From an uncultured Paracoccaceae bacterium (GTDB taxonomy: Bacteria > Pseudomonadota > Alphaproteobacteria > Rhodobacterales > Rhodobacteraceae): a stretch of DNA of 64,000 nucleotides. A program made the position numbers and the translations under genes. Position 1 is the stretch's first letter. Each line of letters starts with the position of its first letter. The notes beneath the pieces were generated by a model. The model had not been told where the DNA came from, searched no databases, and was given only the letters and a program-made list of their open reading frames with translations. Location: positions 62,001 through 126,000 of the forward strand of contig CANKVU010000006.1 in the NCBI GenBank assembly GCA_947487205.1, read 5' to 3'. Below are positions 51,037-61,499 of this stretch, piece by piece.

Positions 51037-52569
51037 ATGAAGGACATACTGGAGCAGTTGGACCGGCGCCGCGCCGTCGCGCGCAAGGGCGGCGGCGATG
51101 CCCGCATCGAGTCGCAGCACGGCAAGGGCAAGCTCACCGCGCGGGAACGGCTCGACCTGTTGCTCGACGACGGGTCGTTCGAGGAGTTCGACATGTTCGT
51201 GACCCACCGGGCCACGGATTTCGGAATGGCCGAGAACAAGGTTCCGGGCGACGGCGTGGTCACCGGCTGGGGCACGATCAACGGCCGGCAGGTCTATGTC
51301 TTCTCCCAGGATTTCACCGTCCTGGGCGGATCGCTGTCCGAGACCCATGCCGGCAAGATCTGCAAGATCATGGACATGGCGATGCAGAACGGCGCGCCGG
51401 TGATCGGGCTGAACGATTCGGGCGGCGCCCGCATCCAGGAGGGGGTGGCGAGCCTCGCGGGCTATGCCGAGGTGTTCCAGAAGAACGTCCTGGCCTCGGG
51501 TGTCATTCCGCAGATCAGTGTCATCATGGGCCCCTGCGCGGGCGGTGCCGTCTATTCCCCGGCGATGACCGACTTCATCTTCATGGTGAAGGATTCCAGC
51601 TACATGTTCGTCACCGGCCCCGACGTGGTCAAGACGGTCACGAACGAGGTCGTCACCGCCGAGGAACTGGGCGGCGCCACCACCCATACCCGCAAGTCCT
51701 CCGTCGCCGACGCCGCCTTCGAGAACGACGTGGAGGCGCTGATCGAGGTGCGCCGGCTGGTGGACCTGCTGCCCCAGTCGAACCGCTCCGGCGTGCCGGT
51801 CAGGCCGTTCTTCGACCGTCCAGACCGGGTCGAGGACAGCCTCGACACGTTGATCCCCGACAATCCCAACATGCCCTACGACATGAAGGAGGTGATCGCG
51901 AAGATCGCCGACGAGGGCGATTTCTATGAGATCCAGGAGATGTTCGCAAAGAACATCCTGACCGGCTTCGTCCGCCTGGAGGGGCGCACGGTGGGCGTCG
52001 TGGCGAACCAGCCGATGGTGCTGGCCGGATGCCTCGACATCGATTCGAGCCGCAAGGCGGCGCGCTTCGTGCGCTTTTGCGACGCATTCGAGATCCCGAT
52101 CCTGACCTTCGTGGACGTGCCCGGCTTCCTGCCCGGGACGGGGCAGGAATTCGGCGGGGTCATCAAGCACGGGGCGAAGCTGCTCTTTGCCTATGGCGAG
52201 GCGACCGTTCCGAAGGTGACGGTGATCACGCGCAAGGCCTATGGCGGGGCCTACGATGTCATGTCCTCGAAGCATCTGCGCGGGGATTTCAATTACGCCT
52301 GGCCCACCGCGGAAATCGCCGTCATGGGCGCCAAAGGCGCGACCGAGATCCTTTACCGCTCCGAATTGGGCGACCCAGATAAAATCGAGTCGCGAACGAA
52401 GGAATACGAGGAGAATTTCGCGAATCCCTTCAAGGCGGCAGAGCGCGGGTTCATCGACGAGGTGATCATGCCCCACTCCACTCGCCGCAGGGTGTCTCGC
52501 GCCTTTGCCTCGCTGAGGTCGAAGAAGCTGCAGAATCCGTGGAAAAAACACGACAATATTCCGCTCTAG
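51037..52569 (+). CDS. pccB: Propionyl-CoA carboxylase beta subunit
   Basis: PccB transfers the carboxyl group from biotin to propionyl-CoA, giving methylmalonyl-CoA. The 510-residue carboxyltransferase has [21 protein letters not shown] near the start, [38 protein letters not shown] and [19 protein letters not shown], with [19 protein letters not shown] and the C-terminal [19 protein letters not shown]. The sequence GGAR/GGSLS pattern identifies the PCCB branch. Its partner pccA lies 3.4 kb downstream, separated by surface-protein and lipoprotein genes, an arrangement discussed in the findings. Confidence 0.97.
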   Translation: MKDILEQLDRRRAVARKGGGDARIESQHGKGKLTARERLDLLLDDGSFEEFDMFVTHRATDFGMAENKVPGDGVVTGWGTINGRQVYVFSQDFTVLGGSLSETHAGKICKIMDMAMQNGAPVIGLNDSGGARIQEGVASLAGYAEVFQKNVLASGVIPQISVIMGPCAGGAVYSPAMTDFIFMVKDSSYMFVTGPDVVKTVTNEVVTAEELGGATTHTRKSSVADAAFENDVEALIEVRRLVDLLPQSNRSGVPVRPFFDRPDRVEDSLDTLIPDNPNMPYDMKEVIAKIADEGDFYEIQEMFAKNILTGFVRLEGRTVGVVANQPMVLAGCLDIDSSRKAARFVRFCDAFEIPILTFVDVPGFLPGTGQEFGGVIKHGAKLLFAYGEATVPKVTVITRKAYGGAYDVMSSKHLRGDFNYAWPTAEIAVMGAKGATEILYRSELGDPDKIESRTKEYEENFANPFKAAERGFIDEVIMPHSTRRRVSRAFASLRSKKLQNPWKKHDNIPL

Positions 52570-52574
52570 GCCAG

Positions 52575-52683
52575 TTTGGCGCCAAAGCCGAAACGATTTT
52601 TGCGGCGGGATGATTTATTCCGTCCGTAGGCGGAAATTTGCCTTGAACGAGTGGTTAACGAAGTTAGACCTAGGCCAAAGCCG
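52575..52683. promoter_or_regulatory. AT-richer promoter-like region with repeats before the VPLPA-CTERM gene
   Basis: Between pccB and 52786 the composition becomes clearly AT-richer. It holds the 12-base perfect palindrome TTTGGCGCCAAA (52575-52586) and a direct repeat GCCAAAGCCG at 52581-52590 and 52674-52683. The octamer CTAGGCCA occurs at 52566-52573 and again at 52670-52677. These repeats are seen directly. They suggest binding sites for a regulator of the exported protein gene downstream, which is inference. Confidence 0.4.
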
Positions 52684-52785
52684 GAGGTGCCAAAACGGTT
52701 TTCCGGTGCTGCCCGGCCGCTTTTCCATTTCTGGTTGATTAAGCAAGTGTGGAAAAGGGACGGAAAATTGAGTTCGGAGATTGCA

Positions 52786-54141
52786 ATGACGTTCAAATCT
52801 TGCCTCGCGCTGTCCGCAGCTATCGTTCCGCTTCTGGCCGTTCAGGGCGCGGCGGCGACGTTGACGAACGGGTCCGGTGACGGAGACGTGGCCGTCGAGG
52901 TCAGCGAGTACGGATTTGTCTTCGGTGCCTTCTTCGACCCCGTGGGCAGCGTCGGGGGCGGCGACGTTGTGTTCAGTTCCTACGTCTCGCGTGGGGACGG
53001 GGACGCAATCGAAACGCTCGATTTCTCCGATCCGGCGGACACCACGATCGTGCGCCAGTCGGCATCCGAGCTTGTGACGCGGTTCAACGTGGACGACCTG
53101 CGCTTCACGCTGACGCAAACGGTGCGGGACGCCGCGCGCGGGGCCGCGCGGGCGGGGTCGGTACTGACCCAAGAGTTCGCGATCACGAATCTTGCCGCCG
53201 AGGCGGCGGATTTCGACCTCTACCGTTACCTCGACGGAGATCTTTTCCTGACGGGTGCGGCGCCCGGGGACGGTGGCGGGGTGATGGAGCGCGACGGCCG
53301 GACGGTGCTCTACCAGACCGATGCCGTGGGCGACCCGGGGCCGGACAACCCGTTCCTCGGCATGACGGCCGAGGGGGGTACGGTGCCCGAAACCGGGCGG
53401 TTCAGCATCGGCCCGTGCTGCGACGTGCCCGCGCCCCTCGATGATGCGGTTGCGGGGGACACCGACGGTGACGGCGTGATCGACGTGCCCTACGACGTGA
53501 CCATGACCTTGCGGAACGCCTTCTCGCTCGAAGCGGGGCAAAGCGCGACCTACACGACCTCCACGCTCTTCGGCACCGGCGGTCCGATGGCGCCTCCGGC
53601 CCCGGGATCGAGCGAAGAGATGCCGCTGCTGCCGTCCAACGATCCGCCGGTAGACGGCGTGATCGACGAATTCGTCTTCGACATTCCGGTGGATTTGGTG
53701 TCGGAAGATCAGATCGTCTGGGTCGATCCGGCGGTTGCGGTCGGCTACACCTATGAGGTGACAGGCGCCGAATTCGCCTCCGTCACCGCTCCGAGCCTCG
53801 ATTCCGTGCCCGATCCGGACGGCTATATGCTCAGCGTCGACGGCACGACCGTCGCGCTCGCGGCGGGGGAGACCTACGATTTCGCGACCCCGGTGACGAT
53901 GTTCCAGATCCTGGGCATCGATCCAGCCTTGGGACTCGATCCCGAATCGGGATCGACCTTCGTCACGGGTCTGTCGTTCGCCGCGATCGACGGGGGCCTT
54001 TCCTCGATCACCCTTACGAAGACGCCGGTCGGCGGAGACACGGGCGGTCCTGTCTCTCCGGTGCCGCTGCCGGCGTCCGCGTTGTTCCTGCTGGGCGGCC
54101 TGGGCATGATCGGAGCCGCCGGGCGCCGGCCCCTGGCCTGA
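52786..54141 (+). CDS. VPLPA-CTERM sorting-domain surface protein
   Basis: This predicted exported protein of 451 residues has a signal peptide (MTFKSCLALSAAIVPLLAVQ, cleavage near residue 24). A beta-rich body follows with an EF-hand-like DTDGDGVIDVPYD segment likely to bind calcium. The C-terminal sorting signal VPLPASALFLLGGLGM plus a short basic end (residues about 426-451) is the VPLPA-CTERM class processed by an exosortase-type system. The ATG at 52786 has GGAG seven bases upstream. Such proteins are linked to extracellular matrix. The exosortase itself is not in this window. Confidence 0.85.
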   Translation: MTFKSCLALSAAIVPLLAVQGAAATLTNGSGDGDVAVEVSEYGFVFGAFFDPVGSVGGGDVVFSSYVSRGDGDAIETLDFSDPADTTIVRQSASELVTRFNVDDLRFTLTQTVRDAARGAARAGSVLTQEFAITNLAAEAADFDLYRYLDGDLFLTGAAPGDGGGVMERDGRTVLYQTDAVGDPGPDNPFLGMTAEGGTVPETGRFSIGPCCDVPAPLDDAVAGDTDGDGVIDVPYDVTMTLRNAFSLEAGQSATYTTSTLFGTGGPMAPPAPGSSEEMPLLPSNDPPVDGVIDEFVFDIPVDLVSEDQIVWVDPAVAVGYTYEVTGAEFASVTAPSLDSVPDPDGYMLSVDGTTVALAAGETYDFATPVTMFQILGIDPALGLDPESGSTFVTGLSFAAIDGGLSSITLTKTPVGGDTGGPVSPVPLPASALFLLGGLGMIGAAGRRPLA

Positions 54142-54183
54142 GGGGGTTGGACAGGGAAGGCGGGCTGACCTAGGGTTGCAACC

Positions 54184-54771
54184 ATGCGCCTGATCTCACC
54201 CGCCGCCTTCGTCCTGTGCCTGTCCGCGCCGACCTCTTACGCCGCGACGTCAGACGGCGCGTTTGCGGCGGACGGGATCGGAAGCCAGAGCTGCAGCGCG
54301 TTCCTGGAGGCCGCAAAGGGACAGGATCGGCAGGCGCTCGGCTATTACGCATCCTGGATCGAAGGGTTCATGACGGGCGTCAACGTGTTCAGGGATGACA
54401 CGTTCGACATCACCCCGTGGCAGACCGCGCCGCTCCTGATGGGCAAGCTCGGGACCTATTGCGCGGCCAATCCCGATCTGGGCGTCGTGGTGGCGCTAGG
54501 CCGGCTCGTCGCGGTTCTCGAGCCGCATCGATTGACCGAGCCCAGCGAGACGGTCCAGGCGCGCACCGGCGGCCGTGCCGTGGCGGTGCCGGCCGCCGTC
54601 CTCGCTCGGGTCCGCGGCGCCATCGAGGCAGAGACGGGCGAGGCGTTGTCGACCCCGGAGGGATCCTTCGACGCGGACTTCGCCGCGGCGCTGCGATCCT
54701 ACCAATCCGGACGCGGGCTGGAGGAAAGCGGCTTGCCGGACCAGCGCACCCTGAACGCCCTGTTTCCCTGA
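54184..54771 (+). CDS. Exported protein with C-terminal peptidoglycan-binding domain
   Basis: This 195-residue protein has a signal peptide (MRLISPAAFVLCLSAPTSYA). Its N-terminal domain contains two cysteines (QSCSAFLEAA and LGTYCAANPD) and YASWIEGFMTGVNVF. The C-terminal peptidoglycan-binding domain 1 runs from about residue 145 to the end (FDADFAAALRSYQSGRGL, QRTLNALF). It is probably periplasmic and attached to the cell wall. It begins 42 bases after the VPLPA-CTERM gene. The specific function is not known. Confidence 0.82.
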   Translation: MRLISPAAFVLCLSAPTSYAATSDGAFAADGIGSQSCSAFLEAAKGQDRQALGYYASWIEGFMTGVNVFRDDTFDITPWQTAPLLMGKLGTYCAANPDLGVVVALGRLVAVLEPHRLTEPSETVQARTGGRAVAVPAAVLARVRGAIEAETGEALSTPEGSFDADFAAALRSYQSGRGLEESGLPDQRTLNALFP

Positions 54772-54859
54772 CGCATCGAAGCCGCGCACATCGGAGCCGC
54801 AGCGGCGCCGATCCGCGCAGAGCCACTGTCCCCGGCTGCGCCGGTGTCCTATGGTGCGC

Positions 54860-54887
54860 GGCAAGCCGGCGCGATGTACGGCTTGCC
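54860..54887 (+). terminator. Hairpin upstream of the 47-residue lipoprotein gene
   Basis: GGCAAGCC (54860-54867) pairs with GGCTTGCC (54880-54887) around a 12-base loop, 89 bases after the preceding stop. It could terminate transcription from the peptidoglycan-binding gene or fold in the leader of the lipoprotein message. No T-run follows. Confidence 0.4.
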
Positions 54888-54931
54888 AACCCGGCGCGGA
54901 CCCGCCGCGCCCCAAAATGACGGAGCAAGAC

Positions 54932-55075
54932 ATGTCGAACAGTGTGAAGATCGTCCTCGGACTGGCCCTCGTGACCGTGGCTGCGGCCTGTTCTCGCGAA
55001 GAGCCGCCGATGACCTACAGCGAGCCCGCCGCACCCGCCCCGGTGCAGGCCGAGCCGACGTACAGCAAGTACTGA
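54932..55075 (+). CDS. Small predicted lipoprotein (47 residues)
   Basis: This is a short lipoprotein with signal MSNSVKIVLGLALVTVAAAC, lipobox AAAC and lipidated Cys20. A short proline- and alanine-rich mature part ends PTYSKY. GGAG six bases before the ATG at 54932 supports the start. An in-frame ATG at 54917 is an alternative. The mature peptide of 28 residues has no recognisable domain. Similar tiny lipoproteins ending in a tyrosine-rich tail are common in this order. The function is unknown. Confidence 0.7.
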   Translation: MSNSVKIVLGLALVTVAAACSREEPPMTYSEPAAPAPVQAEPTYSKY

Positions 55076-55120
55076 GATCGGTGGCCGGGCGGCTCGGCGC
55101 CGCCCGGCTTCTGCGCGCCC

Positions 55121-55465
55121 ATGCTGAAACATCGCGGATTCCCCGGACGCCTGCCGGGGTCGGAATTCCAGTTCACCATCCGCCGTGCCAATCCGAAGGG
55201 CGCGACGCGGCTCGTCGCGCGCGAGCGGTTCCGGGACCGCCGCCCCGCGGACCGGCTGGCCGACGCAGCCTTCCTCGCCGCGCTCTGGCAACAATTCGGA
55301 GACGCGCCGTTCGAGCGTGGCAACCTCGACGCCGGACGGCTATCCTGGCTCTTCGGGCGCGAGGTTGTCGCCGCCGAGGATCCCTTCGACCCCGAAAGCT
55401 ACGAGGCGCGTCTCCGCGTGGATGAGGGCAGGGCCCGCGCGGCCTTTCCTGACGTCTTCTCCTGA
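55121..55465 (+). CDS. Conserved-looking hypothetical protein (114 residues)
   Basis: I do not recognise this 114-residue frame. It is soluble and charged, with RRANPKGATRLVARERFRDR, FLAALWQQFGDAPFERGNLD and a C-terminal acidic and aromatic stretch (LFGREVVAAEDPFDPESYEA). It lacks a signal peptide or membrane span. It sits between lipoprotein genes in the pcc region with normal codon use, which favours a real gene. The ribosome-binding site before the ATG at 55121 is weak. Confidence 0.55.
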   Translation: MLKHRGFPGRLPGSEFQFTIRRANPKGATRLVARERFRDRRPADRLADAAFLAALWQQFGDAPFERGNLDAGRLSWLFGREVVAAEDPFDPESYEARLRVDEGRARAAFPDVFS

Positions 55466-55473
55466 GCGGAAGA

Positions 55474-55489
55474 ATTCCGCCGGCGGAAT
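55474..55489. promoter_or_regulatory. 16-base perfect palindrome
   Basis: ATTCCGCCGGCGGAAT equals its own reverse complement and lies 9 bases after the stop of the preceding gene. It could be a binding site for a dimeric regulator or a compact hairpin ending transcription. The half-site ATTCCGC also occurs in the candidate IclR operator at 3268-3284. I cannot assign a protein to it. Confidence 0.4.
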
Positions 55490-55777
55490 GCCGTCCCGTC
55501 GGCGAAATCGGGCCGGCGCGGCAGCCGACGTCGGCCGGCCATTGGCCAGATGCCGTCCGCGCCTATGTTCCCCCTCGGGCCGCGATTACGGCTCGGACTA
55601 TAGAAGACGTACCCCGAATGGCCCGATCCGGCTTTCCCCGGCTGGATCGGAGTCCATCCCCTCCCTCCCGAGACGTTTCGTGTCCCTCAGACCCTAATCC
55701 GGCGCAATCCTCGTCCACAAGGATTGTGCCCGGTTTGTGCCGGTGGCATCACCCTGCGGACAAACTGGAGGGCTCAG
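55490..55777 (+). other. Leader-like intergenic region before the lipoprotein/pccA pair
   Basis: These 288 bases hold no supported gene. TATAGA at 55599-55604 could be a -10 box but lacks a clear -35. Two hairpins are visible downstream, GATCC/GGATC around 55627-55650 and CAATCCT (55705-55711) with AGGATTG (55720-55726). GGAGGG then provides the ribosome-binding site at about 55766-55771. A structured 5' leader is possible. Confidence 0.35.
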
Positions 55778-55957
55778 ATGACATCCGTTCCCATGAGGGC
55801 CTGTGCCGCGGCCGTTCTGGCATCCATCGTCTCGGCGTGCCAGCCGACTGACCGCGTGATTACGGTAGGCGGGGACGAGCCCTATTTGTCGGGCACGCCG
55901 CAATATGCGCCCGACGACCCTTGCAAGGGCGTCGTTCCGCAATTGTGCCCGCGCTGA
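55778..55957 (+). CDS. Small predicted lipoprotein upstream of pccA (59 residues)
   Basis: A signal sequence (MTSVPMRACAAAVLASIVSAC, lipobox VSAC, lipidated Cys21) is followed by a short mature part. That part contains VITVGGDEPYLSGTPQYAPD and ends with two cysteines (DPCKGVVPQLCPR) that could form a disulfide. GGAGGG seven bases upstream of the ATG supports the start. pccA begins 10 bases after its stop, so the two are probably on one message. The function is unknown. Confidence 0.72.
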   Translation: MTSVPMRACAAAVLASIVSACQPTDRVITVGGDEPYLSGTPQYAPDDPCKGVVPQLCPR

Positions 55958-55967
55958 GGAGGGCCGG

Positions 55968-58028
55968 ATGTTCCAGAAAATCCTGATCGCGAACCGGGGA
56001 GAGATCGCCTGCCGGGTCATCAAGACGGCCCGCCGCATGGGGATCGCGACGGTGGCGGTGTACTCGGACGCGGACCGCAACGCGCTGCATGTCCGAATGG
56101 CCGACGAGGCCATCCATATCGGCCCCGCCCCCGCGAACCAGTCCTACATCGTCATCGAGAAGGTGATGCAGGCCATCCAAGACAGCGGTGCCGAGGCGGT
56201 GCATCCGGGATACGGCTTCCTGTCGGAGAACCCGAAATTCGCCGCCGCGCTGGAGGCCGCCGACGTTGCCTTCATCGGTCCGCCCCGGCGCGCCATCGAG
56301 GCCATGGGGGACAAGATCACCTCGAAGAAGCTGGCCGACGAGGCCGGGGTCTCGACGGTGCCCGGGCATATGGGCCTGATCGAGGACGCGGACGAGGCGG
56401 TCCGGATCGCCCAGGGCATCGGGTATCCGGTGATGATCAAGGCCAGCGCCGGCGGCGGCGGGAAGGGGATGCGGATCGCCTGGGACGAAGCCGAGGCGCG
56501 GGAAGGTTTCCAATCATCAAAGAACGAAGCGGCCAACTCCTTCGGCGACGACCGGATCTTCATCGAGAAGTTCGTGACCCAGCCGCGCCATATCGAGATC
56601 CAGGTGCTGGCCGACGGACACGGCAACTGCATCTATCTTGGCGAGCGGGAATGCTCGATCCAGCGGCGCAACCAGAAAGTCATCGAGGAGGCGCCTTCGC
56701 CGTTCCTCGACGCGGCGACCCGCAAGGCGATGGGCGAGCAGGCCGTCGCCCTGGCGCAAGCCGTCGGGTACACCTCGGCCGGTACGGTGGAGTTCATCGT
56801 CGACGGCGCGCGGAACTTCTACTTCCTCGAAATGAACACGCGGCTGCAGGTGGAGCATCCGGTCACCGAACTCATCACCGGGATCGACTTGGTCGAGCAG
56901 ATGATCCGCGTGGCGGCCGGGGAGGAATTGTCACTCCGCCAGGAGGATGTGCGCCTTTCCGGCTGGGCCCTTGAAAGCCGGCTCTACGCCGAGGATCCGT
57001 ATCGCGGCTTTCTTCCCTCGATCGGGCGCCTGACGCGGTACCGTCCGCCGCCCGAGCAGGCCGCCGGCCCGCTCGACGAAAGCGGCAAGTGGCTGCCGCT
57101 GGTCGGGGGGGCGGACGCCCCCCGGGGTGACACGGCGGTCCGCAATGATACCGGCGTCTTCGAGGGCGGCGAGATCTCGATGTATTACGATCCGATGATC
57201 GCCAAGCTTTGCACCTGGGGGAAGGACCGAGACACCGCGCTCGAAGCGATGCGGCTGGCGCTCGATCGCTTCGAGGTGGAGGGGATCGGACACAACCTTC
57301 CGTTCCTGTCGGCCGTGATGGACCATCCGACCTTCGCCGCCGGGGAGATGACGACGGCCTTCATCGGCGAGGAATATCCCGACGGGTTCGCGGGAGTGGA
57401 TCTGCCCGACGAACGGCTGGACCGCGTGGCCGCGGCGGCCGCGGCGATGAACCGCGTGGTCGAGATCCGGCGCACGCGGATCTCGGGGCGGATGGACAAC
57501 CACGAGCGCAAGGTCGGCGACGATTGGGTGGTGATCGCGCAGGGCCGCGAGATGCCCGTCACCATCGACGCGGATCGGGAGGGCGCAACCGTCCGGTTCC
57601 CCGACGGGCGGGCGATGCGCGTGACCTCGGATTGGCGCCCCGGAGAACCGTTGGCGCGCCTGGAGGTGGACGGAGAGCCGCTGGTCCTGAAGGTCGGCCG
57701 GTTGACCGGCGGGTTCCGCCTGCGCACCCGCGGGGCGGACCTGGTGGTGAAGGTCTATTCGCCCCGCCAGGCCGAACTGGTGCGGCACATGCCCGAGAAG
57801 GAGGCGGCCGACACGTCGCGCATGCTGCTTTGCCCGATGCCCGGATTGATGGTGAAGCTGCATGTCGAGGCCGGCACCGAGGTGCAGGAGGGTCAGGCGC
57901 TCTGCACCATAGAGGCCATGAAGATGGAGAATATCCTGCGCGCCGAACGGCGCGCCACCGTCTCGGTCATCAACGCGGGCGAGGGCGACAGCCTGGCGGT
58001 GGACGAGGTGATCATGGAATTCGAGTGA
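55968..58028 (+). CDS. pccA: Propionyl-CoA carboxylase alpha subunit (biotin carboxylase/carrier)
   Basis: PccA carboxylates biotin using ATP and bicarbonate and carries it to PccB. The 686-residue protein begins MFQKILIANRGEIACRVIKT and has the ATP-grasp biotin carboxylase domain with ASAGGGGKGMRIA and EMNTRLQVEHPVTE (up to about residue 450). A middle BT domain contains RTRGADLVVKVYSPRQ. The C-terminal biotinyl domain carries the attachment lysine in IEAMKMENILRAERR, about 35 residues from the end. All catalytic elements are present. A membrane-protein gene follows 10 bases later. Confidence 0.97.
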   Translation: MFQKILIANRGEIACRVIKTARRMGIATVAVYSDADRNALHVRMADEAIHIGPAPANQSYIVIEKVMQAIQDSGAEAVHPGYGFLSENPKFAAALEAADVAFIGPPRRAIEAMGDKITSKKLADEAGVSTVPGHMGLIEDADEAVRIAQGIGYPVMIKASAGGGGKGMRIAWDEAEAREGFQSSKNEAANSFGDDRIFIEKFVTQPRHIEIQVLADGHGNCIYLGERECSIQRRNQKVIEEAPSPFLDAATRKAMGEQAVALAQAVGYTSAGTVEFIVDGARNFYFLEMNTRLQVEHPVTELITGIDLVEQMIRVAAGEELSLRQEDVRLSGWALESRLYAEDPYRGFLPSIGRLTRYRPPPEQAAGPLDESGKWLPLVGGADAPRGDTAVRNDTGVFEGGEISMYYDPMIAKLCTWGKDRDTALEAMRLALDRFEVEGIGHNLPFLSAVMDHPTFAAGEMTTAFIGEEYPDGFAGVDLPDERLDRVAAAAAAMNRVVEIRRTRISGRMDNHERKVGDDWVVIAQGREMPVTIDADREGATVRFPDGRAMRVTSDWRPGEPLARLEVDGEPLVLKVGRLTGGFRLRTRGADLVVKVYSPRQAELVRHMPEKEAADTSRMLLCPMPGLMVKLHVEAGTEVQEGQALCTIEAMKMENILRAERRATVSVINAGEGDSLAVDEVIMEFE

Positions 58029-58038
58029 TCGCGGTGCG

Positions 58039-58722
58039 ATGACCGAGGTGATCGATCCTCGTATCTGGCAGGCCGTCATCGCCGGCCTGTTCGTTGCGAT
58101 GGGCTGGGTGGTGAACGGATGGCAATCGCGGCGCCATCAGGATCGCCTTAGGCGAGAACGCGTGAACGATGTCCAGCGCGCGCTCTATGCCGAGATCCGC
58201 GCCTATGTTGCGGTTCTGGAGCGGGATGGCTTCGCCGAGGGATCGGCGCCGGCCTATGCGCGGGAAATGGCGGCGCGGATCCGGGCTGAGGCGGACTTCT
58301 TCCCCCTCATCCCGCATGAGCGGAACCGTACCATCTTCTCGGCCGTGGTGGGCGACATCCATGTCCTGCCGCGGGCGGTGGTCGATCCGGTCGCCGTCTA
58401 CTATTCGCAACTGGTCGCGATCGAGACGATGATCCGCGATCTGCGCAGCCTCGACAAGGACCGGATCGGAGCGGAGCGGGCGGCACGCGTCTATGAGGAT
58501 TACGTCGCCATGAAGACAGAGGCGCTGGTCCTGGGACGCGACGCGATGTTGATGATGGGCGGGTTCCTGTCCGGGGGGGCGGAACGGGTGCGCCAGATTG
58601 AAACGGCGCTGGCGGAACGGGATGCAAGCAGCCTTCGGCGGCGTGCGCCGGAATTGAGGCGCGAGATCGCCGAGATGACGACGCGGGTCAGTAACCCGGG
58701 CGGGGACCCGTCCGGCCGGTAA
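58039..58722 (+). CDS. Membrane-anchored hypothetical protein downstream of pccA
   Basis: This 227-residue protein has one N-terminal membrane span (AVIAGLFVAMGWVVNGW, about residues 12-28). A long helical cytoplasmic part follows (RERVNDVQRALYAEIRAYVAV, ADFFPLIPHERNRTIF and YYSQLVAIETMIRDL). I do not recognise the family with certainty. It begins 10 bases after pccA. The last 35 bases are overlapped by a micro-ORF on the opposite strand. No catalytic motif is visible. Confidence 0.65.
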   Translation: MTEVIDPRIWQAVIAGLFVAMGWVVNGWQSRRHQDRLRRERVNDVQRALYAEIRAYVAVLERDGFAEGSAPAYAREMAARIRAEADFFPLIPHERNRTIFSAVVGDIHVLPRAVVDPVAVYYSQLVAIETMIRDLRSLDKDRIGAERAARVYEDYVAMKTEALVLGRDAMLMMGGFLSGGAERVRQIETALAERDASSLRRRAPELRREIAEMTTRVSNPGGDPSGR

Positions 58723-58756
58723 TGGGTCGCGGCGTATATGTGTCACGCTCTGGCAT
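58688..58756 (-). CDS. Putative 22-residue micro-ORF antisense to the end of the 58039-58722 gene
   Basis: The ATG at 58756 is preceded by an ideal Shine-Dalgarno sequence AAGGAGG (58771-58765) at 8 bases. A well-formed promoter sits just upstream. The product would be MPERDTYTPRPITGRTGPRP followed by Gly-Tyr, ending at 58688, rich in Pro, Arg and Thr. An in-frame upstream ATG at 58774 would add six residues but lacks a ribosome-binding site. The signals are unusually complete for chance. The product could be a leader peptide, a small protein or the 5' end of an antisense RNA. Confidence 0.45.
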   Translation of the reverse strand: MPERDTYTPRPITGRTGPRPGY

Positions 58757-58780
58757 GATCGCGTCCTCCTTCATGCATTC

Positions 58781-58809
58781 AATATATGTGGAAGGCGGTC
58801 ACGGTACAA
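58781..58809 (-). promoter_or_regulatory. Sigma-70-type promoter of the antisense micro-ORF
   Basis: On the minus strand TTGTAC (58809-58804) and TATATT (58786-58781) are separated by exactly 17 bases. Transcription would begin near 58775, a few bases before the Shine-Dalgarno sequence of the 22-codon frame. The promoter lies immediately after the stop codon of the DUF4174 gene, so it is not needed for that gene. Confidence 0.55.
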
Positions 58810-58813
58810 CGGA

Positions 58814-59278
58814 TCAACTGCCCTCGCGAATTTCCCTCTGCCGGATCGGCATCTTGTCGATGGATCGAGACAATTCGCGCATGTGCCAGGGAAACGGTTT
58901 CCTGAGCTCCACCGCTCCGTCCTTGCCCAGCAATGTCAGCTGGAAGCCACGCGGGCGCAGGCGCTGGCGGATCTCGGACATCGCGGCGGGGTCGGTATCG
59001 GTCACGATCACCACGTCGCGGCGCACCAGCTGGCCGATATCGTCCGCGATATATCCCATCTGTTCCTGGAACGCGGGCATCTGGGGCGCCTCGGCGAAGA
59101 CGATGACCGGGCGGGCGATCCAGCGGAAGGCGTCGAGGTCGATCTCGTCGGCCTCGAAGATCGTGGTCGGATCGTCCCGCCACCTCTGCACGGCGTCCGG
59201 TTCTTGCGCTAACACCGGGACAAGGCCGCCGAGTATGATTAGGAACGCGGAGAGGGAAAGGATGCGGGTCGCCGTCAT
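58814..59278 (-). CDS. DUF4174 family exported protein
   Basis: This 154-residue protein has a signal peptide (MTATRILSLSAFLIILGGLV, cleavage near AQEPD). The mature domain fits DUF4174, which has a thioredoxin-like fold without the CxxC pair: LDAFRWIARPVIVFAEAPQM, IGQLVRRDVVIVTDTD, RPRGFQLTLLGKDGAVELRKP. The C-terminus contains SRSIDKMPIRQREI. It diverges from the methylmalonyl-CoA mutase gene across 91 bases. Function is unknown. Confidence 0.8.
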   Translation of the reverse strand: MTATRILSLSAFLIILGGLVPVLAQEPDAVQRWRDDPTTIFEADEIDLDAFRWIARPVIVFAEAPQMPAFQEQMGYIADDIGQLVRRDVVIVTDTDPAAMSEIRQRLRPRGFQLTLLGKDGAVELRKPFPWHMRELSRSIDKMPIRQREIREGS

Positions 59279-59369
59279 ACCCCTGATATAGTCAGTATCC
59301 TGCGCGGCATACAGCCTGTCCTCGGCACGCGTTGTCGCGGCCTGGATCACGAGAAGAGGAGAGCGCCAG

Positions 59370-61498
<2,129 letters not shown>

Positions 61499-61499
<1 letters not shown>

